Shown piece after piece: positions 8,842-19,545 of a stretch of DNA of 64,000 nucleotides. Below the pieces are notes generated by a model that made no database searches, was not told where the DNA came from, and saw only the letters and a program-made list of their open reading frames with translations. This stretch comes from Platycnemis pennipes. Lineage: Eukaryota > Arthropoda > Insecta > Odonata > Platycnemididae. How positions within the stretch are numbered: the first letter of the stretch is position 1; each line of letters starts with the position of its first letter. The position numbers and the translations under genes were made by a program. Location of the stretch: assembly GCA_933228895.1 (NCBI GenBank), contig OW121856.1, positions 111,823,027-111,887,026 on the forward strand. Direction: 5' to 3'.

Positions 8842-10812
8842 ATGGCAGAACATTCGTCAACTCCCCAGGAAATGACGTCCGAAGAAGAAATCGATGACTC
8901 CTCAGCGCCAAATATCCTAACGAGGCAACCAACCTGCCACACAAGGCCAGAAGAATCGCGCTCCACAGCAACAAGCGGATCTGGAATTACCATATCTTCG
9001 ATCTCCAGCGACTCTGAAGCAGAATTCGACAACCAGGAAACCGACGTTCAAAGCCCGGACAGAATGATTACCAGGCTAAGAGCTCTAAGGAAATCTGCAC
9101 TCCTGCAAGCCAAACAATCCGCCACGAACAGCATCCCCCAAATAGGCGAGGCTTCAAACTCTAATACCAATAAGGCTAACACTGATCAAATCCCTCAAAT
9201 AATACCCCCACAAGTTGAAACCCAAATTTCTAATCCCCCTTCTACATCAGCAAACACTGGGTGGATCAAGTGGTTCACAAAAAAGGAACACCCAGAAGGA
9301 TGTACGAAATAAAGCAGCAAAAATCACTCGTCAGCAGCCCAGCCCAGAAATCTCTAGGTATCCCAGCCATCAGGCTTTATGACTTTGCAAAATACGCAAT
9401 TTTATACGACCAGATCAAAAAATCTATCAGCTACCCAATCAATAATAGTCACCAACCAATGTGTTGTCATCCAGGCCAGGTCACTGGAAGACTTTCGTAC
9501 TATCAAATCAATATTACTCAAAGAAAAGGCACCCTTCTCCACAAACGCCCTCCCTACCGAACACAGACGCATATATGTTATAAAAGGACTAAAAAAAGAA
9601 ATTACTTCATCCATACTCAGGAAGGAACTTGAGGAGCAAGGATTCGAAATAGAAATTTTCGAAACTATCACAACCACCAGACCACTGAAAAACAACACAG
9701 AAGAAACGGCACCGCGGAAAACCAATCTCCGCAAAATCCTCTTAACGAACCAGACCCAAGAGGAAAACCTTCTCAAGATTACCACCCTGAGAGGACTGCC
9801 CATAACCTGGGAGGAATACCGAAGGTCAAACGGTCCAGCCCAATGCACCAAATGCTGCACACTGGGCCACACAAAAAACTACTGTGAATTAGACCCAGTC
9901 TGTGCAAGATGCGCAGCTAACCATCACACAGGAGACTGCACACTCCCAGTTGGCCATCCGCTTAAATGCTCTAATTGCAAGGGCCCCCACGCTGCAACCT
10001 ACAAGAAATGCCCGAAATTTCTACGAAAACAGTCAGAAATGAAGAGCAAATCTGATTCAGAACCCATTCCCTCAAAACCCGCTTCCCCAACAAACCCGCA
10101 ACCAGCACCTCCACCCAAAACCAATCCCTGGACCTTACCTAGCACTCCCATTGTTGCAAGGGAGCTCTTCCCTACCTCACCGAATCGCTTTGCACCACTT
10201 ATGCAAGAAACAGAAACGTCTAGCAACCAGCAGCACTCCTCAACCAACGTGGAGCAAACCGACGGAGCAAAATCACAACCACAGATCGACGATGAAACGA
10301 TATTCCCAGCTATCACCAGCCGCAAATATAGAAATCCGCTTAAACACTATCCAACCTCTCCACCCAAGCCCCAAAGACAAACACCAAAAACTCGCTTGGA
10401 GGTCCCAAAAACCTTTAGTGGGACGACCGACCACCTAGCTCCCTTAATGCTGCAAAATAACAGCCACAAAACCACTGAGTCATCGACGGAAATCCCAAAC
10501 ACCCAAACCTCTACCAACCCCAACACCCAACCTCCTTCCACCATCCCAATTCCTACCCAAAATCATGATCCCGAAATCACCACTCCTTCCACATCATCAG
10601 AACCCGCCACCAAACCACCTAACTCCAATAACCAGTTACCCATCTTTACTTTTAAATTCCCTGACGGATCCATAAACTGGGCAAGCATTATTCACTGGGT
10701 ACTTTCCAAAATCCCCTCCTTACTAACAATTTCATCATTCACCCAAGCCATTACAATCCTAGGAAACGTCTCCCTTGAATTCCTTTCCTACTTTTATGCC
10801 GCACAAAATTAA
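8842..10812 (+). pseudogene. LINE copy A ORF1: gag-like protein with frameshifts
   Basis: The frame starting at ATG 8842 codes an acidic, Ser/Thr/Gln-rich leader and stops at 9312. The homologous gag continues in another frame from about 9300 ('KSLGIPAIRLYDFAKYAILY'). It then shifts again near 9440 into the frame ending at 10812. That last part has the knuckles CTKCCTLGHTKNYC, CARCAANHHTGDC and CSNCKGPHAATYKKC, preceded by 'LRGLPITWEEYRRSNGPAQ'. This block resembles the gag of Jockey/X-type LINEs with their associated zinc knuckles. The N-terminal leader is absent from copy B, so either copy B lost it or the two are different subfamilies. Confidence 0.85.
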
Positions 10813-13708
10813 CACCACCAAAATCCAAAACCTCCGAGATCTGCAGTGGAATTGCTGCCACCAGGCCCCACGCATGGAAGAACTGAATCTCATGTGCGAG
10901 TCTCATAAACCAGATATCATAGCCCTGTCAAAAACATGCCTCAAAGCTTCACAATCAATAAGGATCCCAGGTTACACCTTTTATAGATCCGATAGAATGC
11001 AAACACAACAGTACCTTCCGGTGGAGTTGCAATAGGCATCAAAACAACGATACACCATGAGAAAACATTTATACACAACCTCACTAACTTAGAAACATCT
11101 CCACTCACATTATCCACACGCACAACACAAATCAGACTAATATCAGCATATATTTCCCCCAAAAAGGAACTACTAGAAGAAGATCTAAATATATTGTTAC
11201 CACCAACCATTCCGGTCATTATCTTTGGTGACATCAACAGCGAACATAAATCATGGGGTTGCAACTCCACCAACACAAAAGGCAGAATTTTACACAAATA
11301 CACACTTCAACACGCCATTCAAATCATTACACCACATGAACCAACACACATGCACCATACAAATTCATCAGACATACTGGATATTGCAATCTCAAGGAAC
11401 ATCTCCACAGCTTCAGCCTCTAAAGTTCACCACGAGGGCTCCTCTGATCACTTTCCCATCATCATCGACTTCGATCTGAATCCCATTATAGCTCCCTTCA
11501 ACAACAAACGCCGAAACTGGGAACTATAGACCGAATTTGTTGAAAATAACCTAACTTACAACACCCAGAACACATACATAGACAACACCCTACCCTCCAT
11601 TGATCAAGCCATCACAATTCTCAACACGTGCATCACCAATGCACTAGACCGTTCCCTAAAATCACACAAAAAACCCCCAGAATTAAACACATACACTCTG
11701 CCAACACATAAAACAGCTAATCACCAGACGCAACAGAGCCAGGAGAGAACATGCAAACACGAAACACAAACACCTCAAACTGATTATCAATCAACTCAAT
11801 AAAACAATCAAAAAAGAAATCAGCATACACCGGAACAAAACCTGGGAAATTAAACTAAACTCGCTATCCACTCACGACAATTCGATCTGGAGGCTCGCAC
11901 GTTCCCTTACAAACAAGAAGCAATACACACCACCACTCCAATTTGAAAACCAAACTTACACAGACTCGGCACACAAAGCAAATATTTTCGCAAAGATCCT
12001 ACAAGAGAGATTTCAAATAAATAACACACAAACAAACACAGAAAATGACTTACTTGTCCAGACTGACTTAGACTCAATCTCACACACACCCTCATCCATT
12101 CCTAAGTACACATCCCTAGCCGAACTACAAGCCATCATCAAATCCCTACCAAACCACAAAGCCCCCGGCCCCGATAACATTTCCCCCAAAGCCATCAAAC
12201 TCTTACCGCCAAAATTCACCCCTCTCATCCAAGCCATCATGAACTCATGCATCCATCTAAATTACTTCCCCAACATCTGGAAAGAGGCTAATATTATTCT
12301 TATCCCAAAACCTAACAAGGACCTTTCCAACCCCAACAACTTCCGACCCATTTCCCTTACTAACACCTTCTCCAAAATACTAGAAAAATGTATCCTCACT
12401 AATATCAAGTCCTTCTTCCTTCCCTTACAAACACATAACCAAGCCGGCGTCACCCCTAAAACTTCCACAATTCACCAAGTTGCCCGTCTAGTGGAAGACA
12501 TAGCCACAAACAAACTTAATAACAATCTTACGACCGCAGTATTTCTAGATGTGGACAAGGCCTTCGACAAAGTCTGGCACCAGGGTCTTGTCCACAAAAT
12601 GATACATCTCAATTTCCCAATCAGTCTTGTGAAAACCATACATTCCTTCCTATCAAACAGAACCTTCACGGTAACCTATGAAAACTCCAGCACTAATAAA
12701 TACCAAATCCAAGCCGGCGTGCCCCAAGGCGCGGTCCTATCTCCCTTCCTCTATAACATCTATACCAACGACATTCCATCCACCCCACTAACAAAAACAT
12801 ACCTATTTGCAGATGACACCACCTTCTCATCCTCTCACAGATGGCTTTGTGTTGCACGCCGAAAAGTTCAAGCCCAGCTCGATGCATATTCCACCTGGGC
12901 ATCTCGCTGGAAAATTGCCGTTAATCCTAACAAATGTGCGGAAATTGTATTCTTCAAACAATCAGGAAAGAAAACACTAAAGCAAACTGGTCCACTCCTT
13001 ACTCTAAACGATACAAACATCCCTTACAAAGAATCCCACTAATTTCTAGGCATCCATATGGACAATAAATTTACCTTTCAAACAAATTTCCTATCAATTC
13101 ACTCTAAATTCCAAGCTGCAAGAGCAGCACTATACCCACTACTAAACCCAAAAAGCGTTCTTACTCTAAAGCTAAAACGACTCCAGTACACAGCCATCAT
13201 CCGGCCAGCAGTAATGTACGGCTCAGAAATCTGGGCTGCATCCCTCAACAAAAAGCAAATCCGAACCTTACAGGTACTCCAAAACAAAACGATCCGGAGC
13301 ATCACGGGAGCCAGGTGGTTCCACACCAACGCCCAATTGCACTCAGAGCTCGGCGTTGACTACATCACTTAATTCCTGCTCCGAAAGTGCGTCCAATTCC
13401 AAAAATCTATCACCCGTCACCCAAATCCTCAATTAAACACTTTATGGAAGCCCACTGAATCTGCCAAAATCTGCCTTCCACAATCACTACTTGAATCCGT
13501 CGAGAATTTTATCCCTCCCAAGCGAAAAGTCACCATTCACGACTCCATCATCCACCTCGACCCTAACTTCCCAAGTACCTCAATCCTTCCATCCTTAACT
13601 CAGGCTCCCCCCTCATCACTATTCAAAGTTACCAACCATCTTGCGCCTACTAAGGTACCTCCAAGCCAACTGACATTTATCAACCACATCCCACCAGACC
13701 CAGACTGA
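10796..13708 (+). pseudogene. LINE copy A ORF2: broken endonuclease-reverse transcriptase
   Basis: ORF2 begins at ATG 10796, inside the end of ORF1, with the endonuclease opening 'IQNLRDLQWNCCHQAPRMEE'. It breaks near 11030, resumes in another frame at 11194 ('VIIFGDINSEHKSWGC'), stops at 11527, shifts again, and from 12239 carries the RT. RT motifs are 'NNFRPISLTNTFSK', 'FLDVDKAFDKVWHQGL', 'AGVPQGAVLSP' and 'YLFADDTTFSS'. Further in-frame stops lie at 13040 and 13370. The final TGA is at 13706. Compared with copy B, most stops are single-base changes, for example CAA to TAA at 13370. It cannot be translated whole. Confidence 0.88.
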
Positions 13709-14040
13709 ACAATCAAAGCATAAAACGCCTCTACTATCAAACCTCTTTCAATTAATTGAAATCGACACAAACCAATTCCACAGTCTACACAACCCCACAT
13801 CTTCCTACACACATAATTCAAAACCAAAATCCCCCAGCCCAAACAACATCTAGCTACAAAAAAAAAGACTCTACATAGAATTAAATACGCCAGCGCACTC
13901 CCATAAAAGCCTCCCTATAGGGGGATATGCTGTAAGTGGGACAGAAAAGGGGACCACAGCCCTCGTAGAAGAAAAAGGATGCGAGGAAGGATATATATCA
14001 GTTATATATAACTTATATATCAGTCAGAAAAGTTTGCTAC
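13709..14040 (+). repeat. 3' UTR of copy A and junction to copy B
   Basis: 13709-13985 is the 3' UTR, sharing with copy B the segment 'ctacatagaatta' through 'aagtgggacag'. There is no long poly(A). From 13990 comes a short AT repeat ('gatatatatcagttatatataacttatatatcag') that may be the simple-repeat tail or host DNA. Copy B starts right after it. Confidence 0.6.
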
Positions 14041-14043
14041 AAA

Positions 14044-15588
14044 ATGGTACGACAGTACCGATACACAAAAAAGACCGCATTTTCCCCAATCACGAAACTA
14101 AACACTAACAGCCCAGTCCAAAAAACGCTAGGAATCCCAGCCCTCAGGCTCTATGACTTTGCGAAATATGCACTCCTTTACGATCAGATAAAGAAAGCTG
14201 TTAGCTACCCAATTAGCAACACAGTTTCAAACCAGTGCGTAGTAATACAGGCCAGATCACTTGAAGACTTCAGAACCATAAAAGCCATATTACTGAAAGA
14301 AAAAGCCCCCTTCTCCACAAATGCCCTCCCATCAGAACACCGACATATATACGTCATAAAGGGTTTAAAAAAAGAAATTCCAACATCCATCCTCAGAAAA
14401 GAACTCGAGGATGAAGGCTTCGAAATTGAAATTTTCGAAATAATAACCACCACCAGACCACTGAGAGACACCACCGAAGAAACGGCGCCGAGGAAAACTG
14501 ATCTCCGAAAAATCCTTCTTACTAACCAAGCACAAGAAGAAAAACTCCTTAAAATAACAACATTGAGAGGACTGCCCATCACATGGGAAGAATACAGAAG
14601 ATCTAATGGCCCAGCACAATGCACCAAATGCTGTAGACTGGGTCATACTAAGAACTACTGCGAACTGGATCCAGTTTGTGCAAGATGTGCCAAAGACCAC
14701 CATACAGGAAATTGCACACTCCCAGTTGGCCATCCACTCAAATGCGCCAACTGCAAGGGCCCCCATGCTGCAACCTTCAAAAAATGCCCGAAATTCCTAC
14801 GCAAGCAGACTGAAATGAAAAGAAAACCCAATCCAGAAACCATCCCCACAAAACCCACCTCCCCAACAAACCCGCAGCCAGCTCCACTACCTCAAACCAA
14901 TCCCTGGACCTTCCCAAGAACTCCCATTGTAGCAAGGGAACTCTTCCCCACCTCACCCAACCGGTTCGCACCACTTCTGCTCGAAACCGAAGGAATCAAC
15001 AACGAACAGCATCCCTCAACCGACGCAGAACAACCAGATGAAGCAGAATCGCTGCCGCAGCTTGACAATGAATCAGTATTTCTAGCCATCAATAGCCGAC
15101 AACAAAGAAACCCGCTAAAACATTACCCATACTCCCCTCCGAAGCCCCAAAGAACAGCACCAAAAATGCGCCTAGAGATCCCAAGAAACCGTAACAGAAC
15201 GACCGATCACTTAGCACCCCAATTATCGCACAACAACAACAGCAAATCCCCTGAGCCACAGACGGTAGCCTTAAATACCCAATCCTCTATCAATTCCATC
15301 ATCCAACCTTCTGTCAATATCCCAATTCTTACCCAAAATCCTAACCCAGAAACTCATAATCCTTCCACATCCACAGAACCTGCAATAATTCCCCAAAACT
15401 CCAATACCCAGCAACCCTCCTACACCTTTAAATTTTCCGACGGATCCACAGACTGGGTAAGCATAATTCAATGGGGACTTTCCAAAATCCCATCCCTCTT
15501 AACCATATCATCCTTTTCCCAAGCCATTCCAATCCTAGCAACCCTCGCACTTGAATTCGCTACCATCCTCTATGGAGCACAAAAATAA
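14044..15588 (+). CDS. LINE copy B ORF1: gag-like protein
   Basis: An uninterrupted 514-residue frame from ATG 14044. The middle carries 'RGLPITWEEYRRSNGPAQ' followed by three zinc knuckles (CTKCCRLGHTKNYC; CARCAKDHHTGNC; CANCKGPHAATFKKC). After them comes a long Pro/Asn/Ser/Thr-rich, probably disordered stretch. The end, 'WVSIIQWGLSKIPSLLTISS', is a short hydrophobic segment also conserved in copy A. In its family the protein coats the LINE RNA. The first ~20 residues do not match copy A and may not be original. Confidence 0.88.
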   Translation: MVRQYRYTKKTAFSPITKLNTNSPVQKTLGIPALRLYDFAKYALLYDQIKKAVSYPISNTVSNQCVVIQARSLEDFRTIKAILLKEKAPFSTNALPSEHRHIYVIKGLKKEIPTSILRKELEDEGFEIEIFEIITTTRPLRDTTEETAPRKTDLRKILLTNQAQEEKLLKITTLRGLPITWEEYRRSNGPAQCTKCCRLGHTKNYCELDPVCARCAKDHHTGNCTLPVGHPLKCANCKGPHAATFKKCPKFLRKQTEMKRKPNPETIPTKPTSPTNPQPAPLPQTNPWTFPRTPIVARELFPTSPNRFAPLLLETEGINNEQHPSTDAEQPDEAESLPQLDNESVFLAINSRQQRNPLKHYPYSPPKPQRTAPKMRLEIPRNRNRTTDHLAPQLSHNNNSKSPEPQTVALNTQSSINSIIQPSVNIPILTQNPNPETHNPSTSTEPAIIPQNSNTQQPSYTFKFSDGSTDWVSIIQWGLSKIPSLLTISSFSQAIPILATLALEFATILYGAQK

Positions 15589-18485
15589 TACTACCAAAAT
15601 TCAAAACCTCCGAGTTCTGCAATGGAACTGCTGCCACCTGGCCCCGCGCATGGAGGAACTGAAACAAATGTGCGAGTCTCACGAACCTGACATTGTAGCC
15701 TTGTCAGAAACCTGTCTAAAAATTTCACAAACAATCCGAATCCCAGGCTATACCTTTTATAGAACCGACAGAAAGCCTACTACAAACCAACCTTTCGGCG
15801 GAGTTGCAATAGGAATCAAATCAACCATTCACCACGAAAAAACACATACATAATCTAACAAACATGGAAACATCAGCTCTCACACTATTCACACGAACAC
15901 TTCAAATCAGATTAATCTCGGCATATATTCCCCCCAAAAAGAAGTTACTCGAGGAAGACCTAAACTTATTATTCCCGCCAACCATTCCGGTCATCATCTT
16001 TGGCGACGTAAATAGCAAGCACAAAAATTGGGGCTGCAACTCCACCAACACAAAAGGTAAAATTCTACAAAAATACACTCTGCAACACTCCATACAAATC
16101 ACTGCCCCACCCGAACCAACACATATGCATCAAACTAACTCATCAGATATTCTAGACATTGCCATGTCAAGAAACATCTCCACAGCATCATCCTCAAAAG
16201 TTTACCATGAAGGATCGTCAGATCACTTCCCAGTCATCAGCGACTTCGATCTGAATCCCATTATCGCCCCCTTCAACAACAAACGCAGGAACTGGGAATT
16301 ATACACAGAAATCGTCGAAAACAATCTAACTTATCACACCTTAAACGCATACATTGATAACACCCAACCTTCTATAGATAAAGCCATCACCATCCTTAAC
16401 ACATGCATCACAAATGCACTAGAACGCTCCCTAAAATCACAATCAAAACCAATAGAACTAAACACATACATTCTACCCTCTCACATAAAGCAACTAATCA
16501 CGAAACGCAACAGAGCCCGGAGAGAACACGCACACACCAAACACAAACATCTCAAACTAATAATCAACCAACTAAACAAAACTATCAAAAAAGAAATTAG
16601 CATTCATCGGAACAAAACCTGGGAATTAAAACTAAAATCCCTATCCACCCATGATAATTCAATCTGGAGACTCGCACGATCCCTTAGAAATAAGAAACAA
16701 TATATACCACCACTTCGACTTGACAACCAAACCTTCACAGATCCGGCACAGAAAGCGAAAGTTTTTGCAACAATCCTGCAAAACAGATTCCAAATAAATA
16801 GCACGCTAGAAAACAATCAAAACGATCTACTTGTCCAGGCAGACTACGAATCCATAGCACACACGCCCACCTCCGCCCCTATCTACACATCACTAGCAGA
16901 AATACAATCCATTATTAAAGCCCTACCCAACCATAAAGCCCCCGGCCCTGACAAAATTCCCCCTAAAGCCATCAAACTATTGCCACCCAAATATATCCCT
17001 CTAATCCAAGCCATCATAAATTCATGCATACACCTAAATTACTTCCCCAACATCTGGAAAGAGGCCAACATCATACTTATCCCCAAACCCAATAAGGATC
17101 TTTCCAATCCCAATAACTTTCGGCCCATATCCCTTACGAACACTTTCTCTAAAATCCTAGAAAAATGCATTCTTACCAACATCAAATCTTTCTTCCTCCC
17201 TATACAAACTCACAATCAAGCCGGCTTCACTCCTAAAACCTCCACAATCCACCAAGTTGCCCGACTAGTGGAAGACATTGCCTCCAGCAAACTCAACAAT
17301 AACCTCACATCTGCCGTATTTTTAGACGTGGACAAGGCCTTCGACAAAGTGTGGCATCAGGGTCTTGTCCACAAAATGCAACTTCTCAACTTCCCCATTA
17401 GCCTTATCAAAATAATTCATTCCTTTCTCACAAACAGAACCTTCACTGTTACCTACGAAAACTCCAGCACAAACAAACACCAGATACAAGCAGGCGTGCC
17501 CCAAGGCGCCGTTCTTTCTCCCTTACTGTACAACATTTACACAAACGACATTCCTTCCTCCCCACTAACAAATACATATCTATTTGCCGACGACACCACC
17601 TTCTCATCCTCCCACAGATGGCTCTGCGTAGCACGCAGACAAGTCCAGACACAGCTTGATGCATATTCCAGTTGGGCATCTCGCTGGAAAATTGCAGTAA
17701 ATCCCAATAAATGCGCAGAAATTGTTTTCTTCAGACAGCCTGGTAAGAAAACTATCAAACAAACTGGACCACCCCTTACCCTAAACAATACAAACATCCC
17801 CTCAAAAGAATCCCATAAATTCCAAGGAATCCATCTGGACAACAAGCTATCATTCCGTACAAACTTCCAATCAATACACCACAAACTACAAGCTGCAAGA
17901 GGAGCGCTATACCCGCTATTGAACCCCAAAAGTGTACTTTCACTAAAACTAAAAAGACTCCTATACACAGCCATCATCAGACCAACAGCTACGTACGGCT
18001 CAGAAATCTGGGCCGCATATCTAAATAAATCACAGATCAGAACAATCCAAATCCTCCAAAACAAAATTATACGCAGCATCACGGAAGCCAGATGGTTCCA
18101 CACTAACGCCCAACTTCAAGCAGAACTCGGAGTAGAATACGTCACTCAATTCCTGCTCCGCAAATGTGTAACCTTCCATAAATCCATCACCCGGCACCCA
18201 AACCCTCAACTAAACTCCCTATGGAAACCCATTGATTCTACAAACATCTGCTTCCCACAATCGATACTGGTTTCTGTTGAAAAATTTATCCCCCCTAAAC
18301 GTAAAATTCCCATTCATGCTTCAATCATTCACCTTGACCCTAACATCCCAAGTACCCAAACCCTTCCATCCCTCAATCAGGCATCCCCCTCATCAAAAAT
18401 CCAACCAGCAAACTCACCTTCACCTAACAAGGCTACCCCTACACAAATCCAAATCACGAAACACATTCCACCAGACCCAGACTAA
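15572..18485 (+). pseudogene. LINE copy B ORF2: endonuclease-reverse transcriptase with one indel
   Basis: ORF2 starts at ATG 15572, overlapping the ORF1 end by 17 bases, so translation may depend on reinitiation or coupling. The endonuclease opens 'NLRVLQWNCCHLAPRMEELK' and has 'IVALSETCLK', 'FGDVNSKHKNWGC' and 'HEGSSDHFPV'. A small indel at about 15843-15850 breaks the frame (stop at 15851). From 15864 an 873-codon frame runs on without interruption, with RT motifs 'NHKAPGPDKIPPKAIK', 'NFRPISLTNTFSKILEK', 'FLDVDKAFDKVWHQGL', 'AGVPQGAVLSPLLYN' and 'YLFADDTTF'. The C-terminal 'PSIIHLDPN'-like block ends the protein. Apart from the indel it looks functional. Confidence 0.9.
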
Positions 18486-18755
18486 ACAACTACAGCCCAA
18501 AACCCCTCAACTCAGAAAATCACCTACACCAAAAAGAAAACTGACACACAGAACCCACAGAACAAATAACACCACATTCCCTTAACAAACACCTACACAA
18601 AAAAAAGCCAGAACAACACTTAGACACCAAAATAATAAATGACACTACATAGAATTATACTGAATTAAATCATTCCCATAAAAGCCTCCCTACAAGGGGG
18701 AAAAGCTGCAAGTGGGACAGGATAGGGCAAAAAGCCCTTGTAAAAGAAGAAATGG
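18486..18755 (+). repeat. 3' UTR of copy B
   Basis: This is A/C-rich non-coding DNA ending in 'cataaaagcctccctacaagg' and 'aagtgggacagg', the same terminal block as in copy A. The element end is placed near 18755 because similarity stops there. Confidence 0.65.
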
Positions 18756-18884
18756 AAATGGAATCCCCAATCACGAACATGATAAATTGATTCCTGCGGC
18801 TTCGGACTGATCCCTATCCTTAAACCTTTCCTCCCGGTCTGAAGCGCCTATTAGTGCGGAAACAGACTTGAAAACACCCATGAA

Positions 18885-19020
18885 CCAATCACGAACACAT
18901 ACATACGAAATTAAAATACACCACTTGCATAAAACAACACGCAGAGAGCACACTACGTAGAATTAAACTAAATCATACGCACTCCCTAAAAAGCTTCCCT
19001 GGAAAATGCTGAAGGAGGGA
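18885..19020 (+). repeat. Isolated Jockey-like 3' UTR fragment
   Basis: It contains 'cactacgtagaattaaacta' followed by 'aatcatacgcactccctaaaaagcttccct', a diverged copy of the copy A/B 3' UTR. It is a severely 5'-truncated insertion directly downstream of copy B. Confidence 0.55.
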
Positions 19021-19059
19021 CCAATAAAGATGCTTGATGCATCTTGTAGAGCACTGCGA

Positions 19060-19165
19060 AAGTTCGACATCATTAGCCCTGAAGACAATGGCCACGTCGG
19101 ACATCGAAACGTCGGCAAGCTTCAAGTTCCTGACCCGGTGGAGATCCTGGGAGCTCTTCATACAA
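19060..19165 (+). repeat. Hammerhead-like repeat fragment, probably of Penelope-like origin
   Basis: It holds CTGAAGA (19079-19085), then GAAACGTC about 20 bases on. CUGANGA, a spacer helix and GAAAC are the conserved core words of hammerhead ribozymes, and Penelope-like elements are known to carry such motifs. The stem II pairing here is poor, so this is probably a decayed relic. The only open frames are short and carry no motif. Confidence 0.35.
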
Positions 19166-19343
19166 TACCTTACACTTCATTTACATATTTCATTTGAACC
19201 TACTATAATTGCTGATGGTGGTGATTAAAAAAGCCCTCCATGAGTACTAGTAGCAGCTTGTCTGAATGTTAAGTAGCAAAATAAAATGTATAACGCAAAA
19301 TAAAATGAATGATAGGTTTCTTAGCTCATTTTTCTCGATTTCA

Positions 19344-19545
19344 GATGGACATAACGAATAAGATTTTTGCAGATTCGAAGCCAGAGTTAAGGCAGAATTG
19401 AAGGAGATTAGATAAGGGACTCACCATAAGATTGAAGAATTTACCTGCCAGGGAGATGCGCAGCCTCTCCACCAAGATGCTATTTAATGACTTAGAGGAC
19501 CTGAGTGACTTTCAGCAAACAATTAATGACAACTTCCATTATTAA
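19344..19545 (+). other. Exon-like stretch, possible BESS-type protein end
   Basis: After 'tctcgatttcag' comes a stretch whose second half reads 'LKNLPAREMRSLSTKMLFND' and stops at TAA 19543-19545. The 'LKNLP.reMR' wording resembles the C-terminal BESS-like tail of MADF proteins, but the match is weak and a stop lies upstream in the same frame. It may be a pseudogene scrap. Confidence 0.2.

Larger units (their letters stand above)
8051..13985 (+). mobile_element. Jockey-like LINE, copy A, full-length but mutated
   Basis: The order is 5' UTR, gag-like ORF1, EN-RT ORF2 overlapping the ORF1 end, and a 3' UTR ending near 13985. The two ORFs overlap exactly as in copy B. The 3' UTR shares the block 'cataaaagcctccct' through 'aagtgggacag' with copy B. 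Several stops and frameshifts make it non-autonomous. A second element of the same clade begins within about 100 bases of its 3' end. Confidence 0.85.
14044..18755 (+). mobile_element. Jockey-like LINE, copy B, nearly intact
   Basis: It comprises ORF1 14044-15588, ORF2 from 15572, and a 3' UTR to about 18755. Identity to copy A begins near 14105, so the 5' UTR and the N-terminal leader of ORF1 seen in copy A are missing or replaced. That points to a 5'-truncated insertion that happens to open with an ATG. Only one small indel separates ORF2 from being fully open. No clear target-site duplication was found. Confidence 0.85.
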
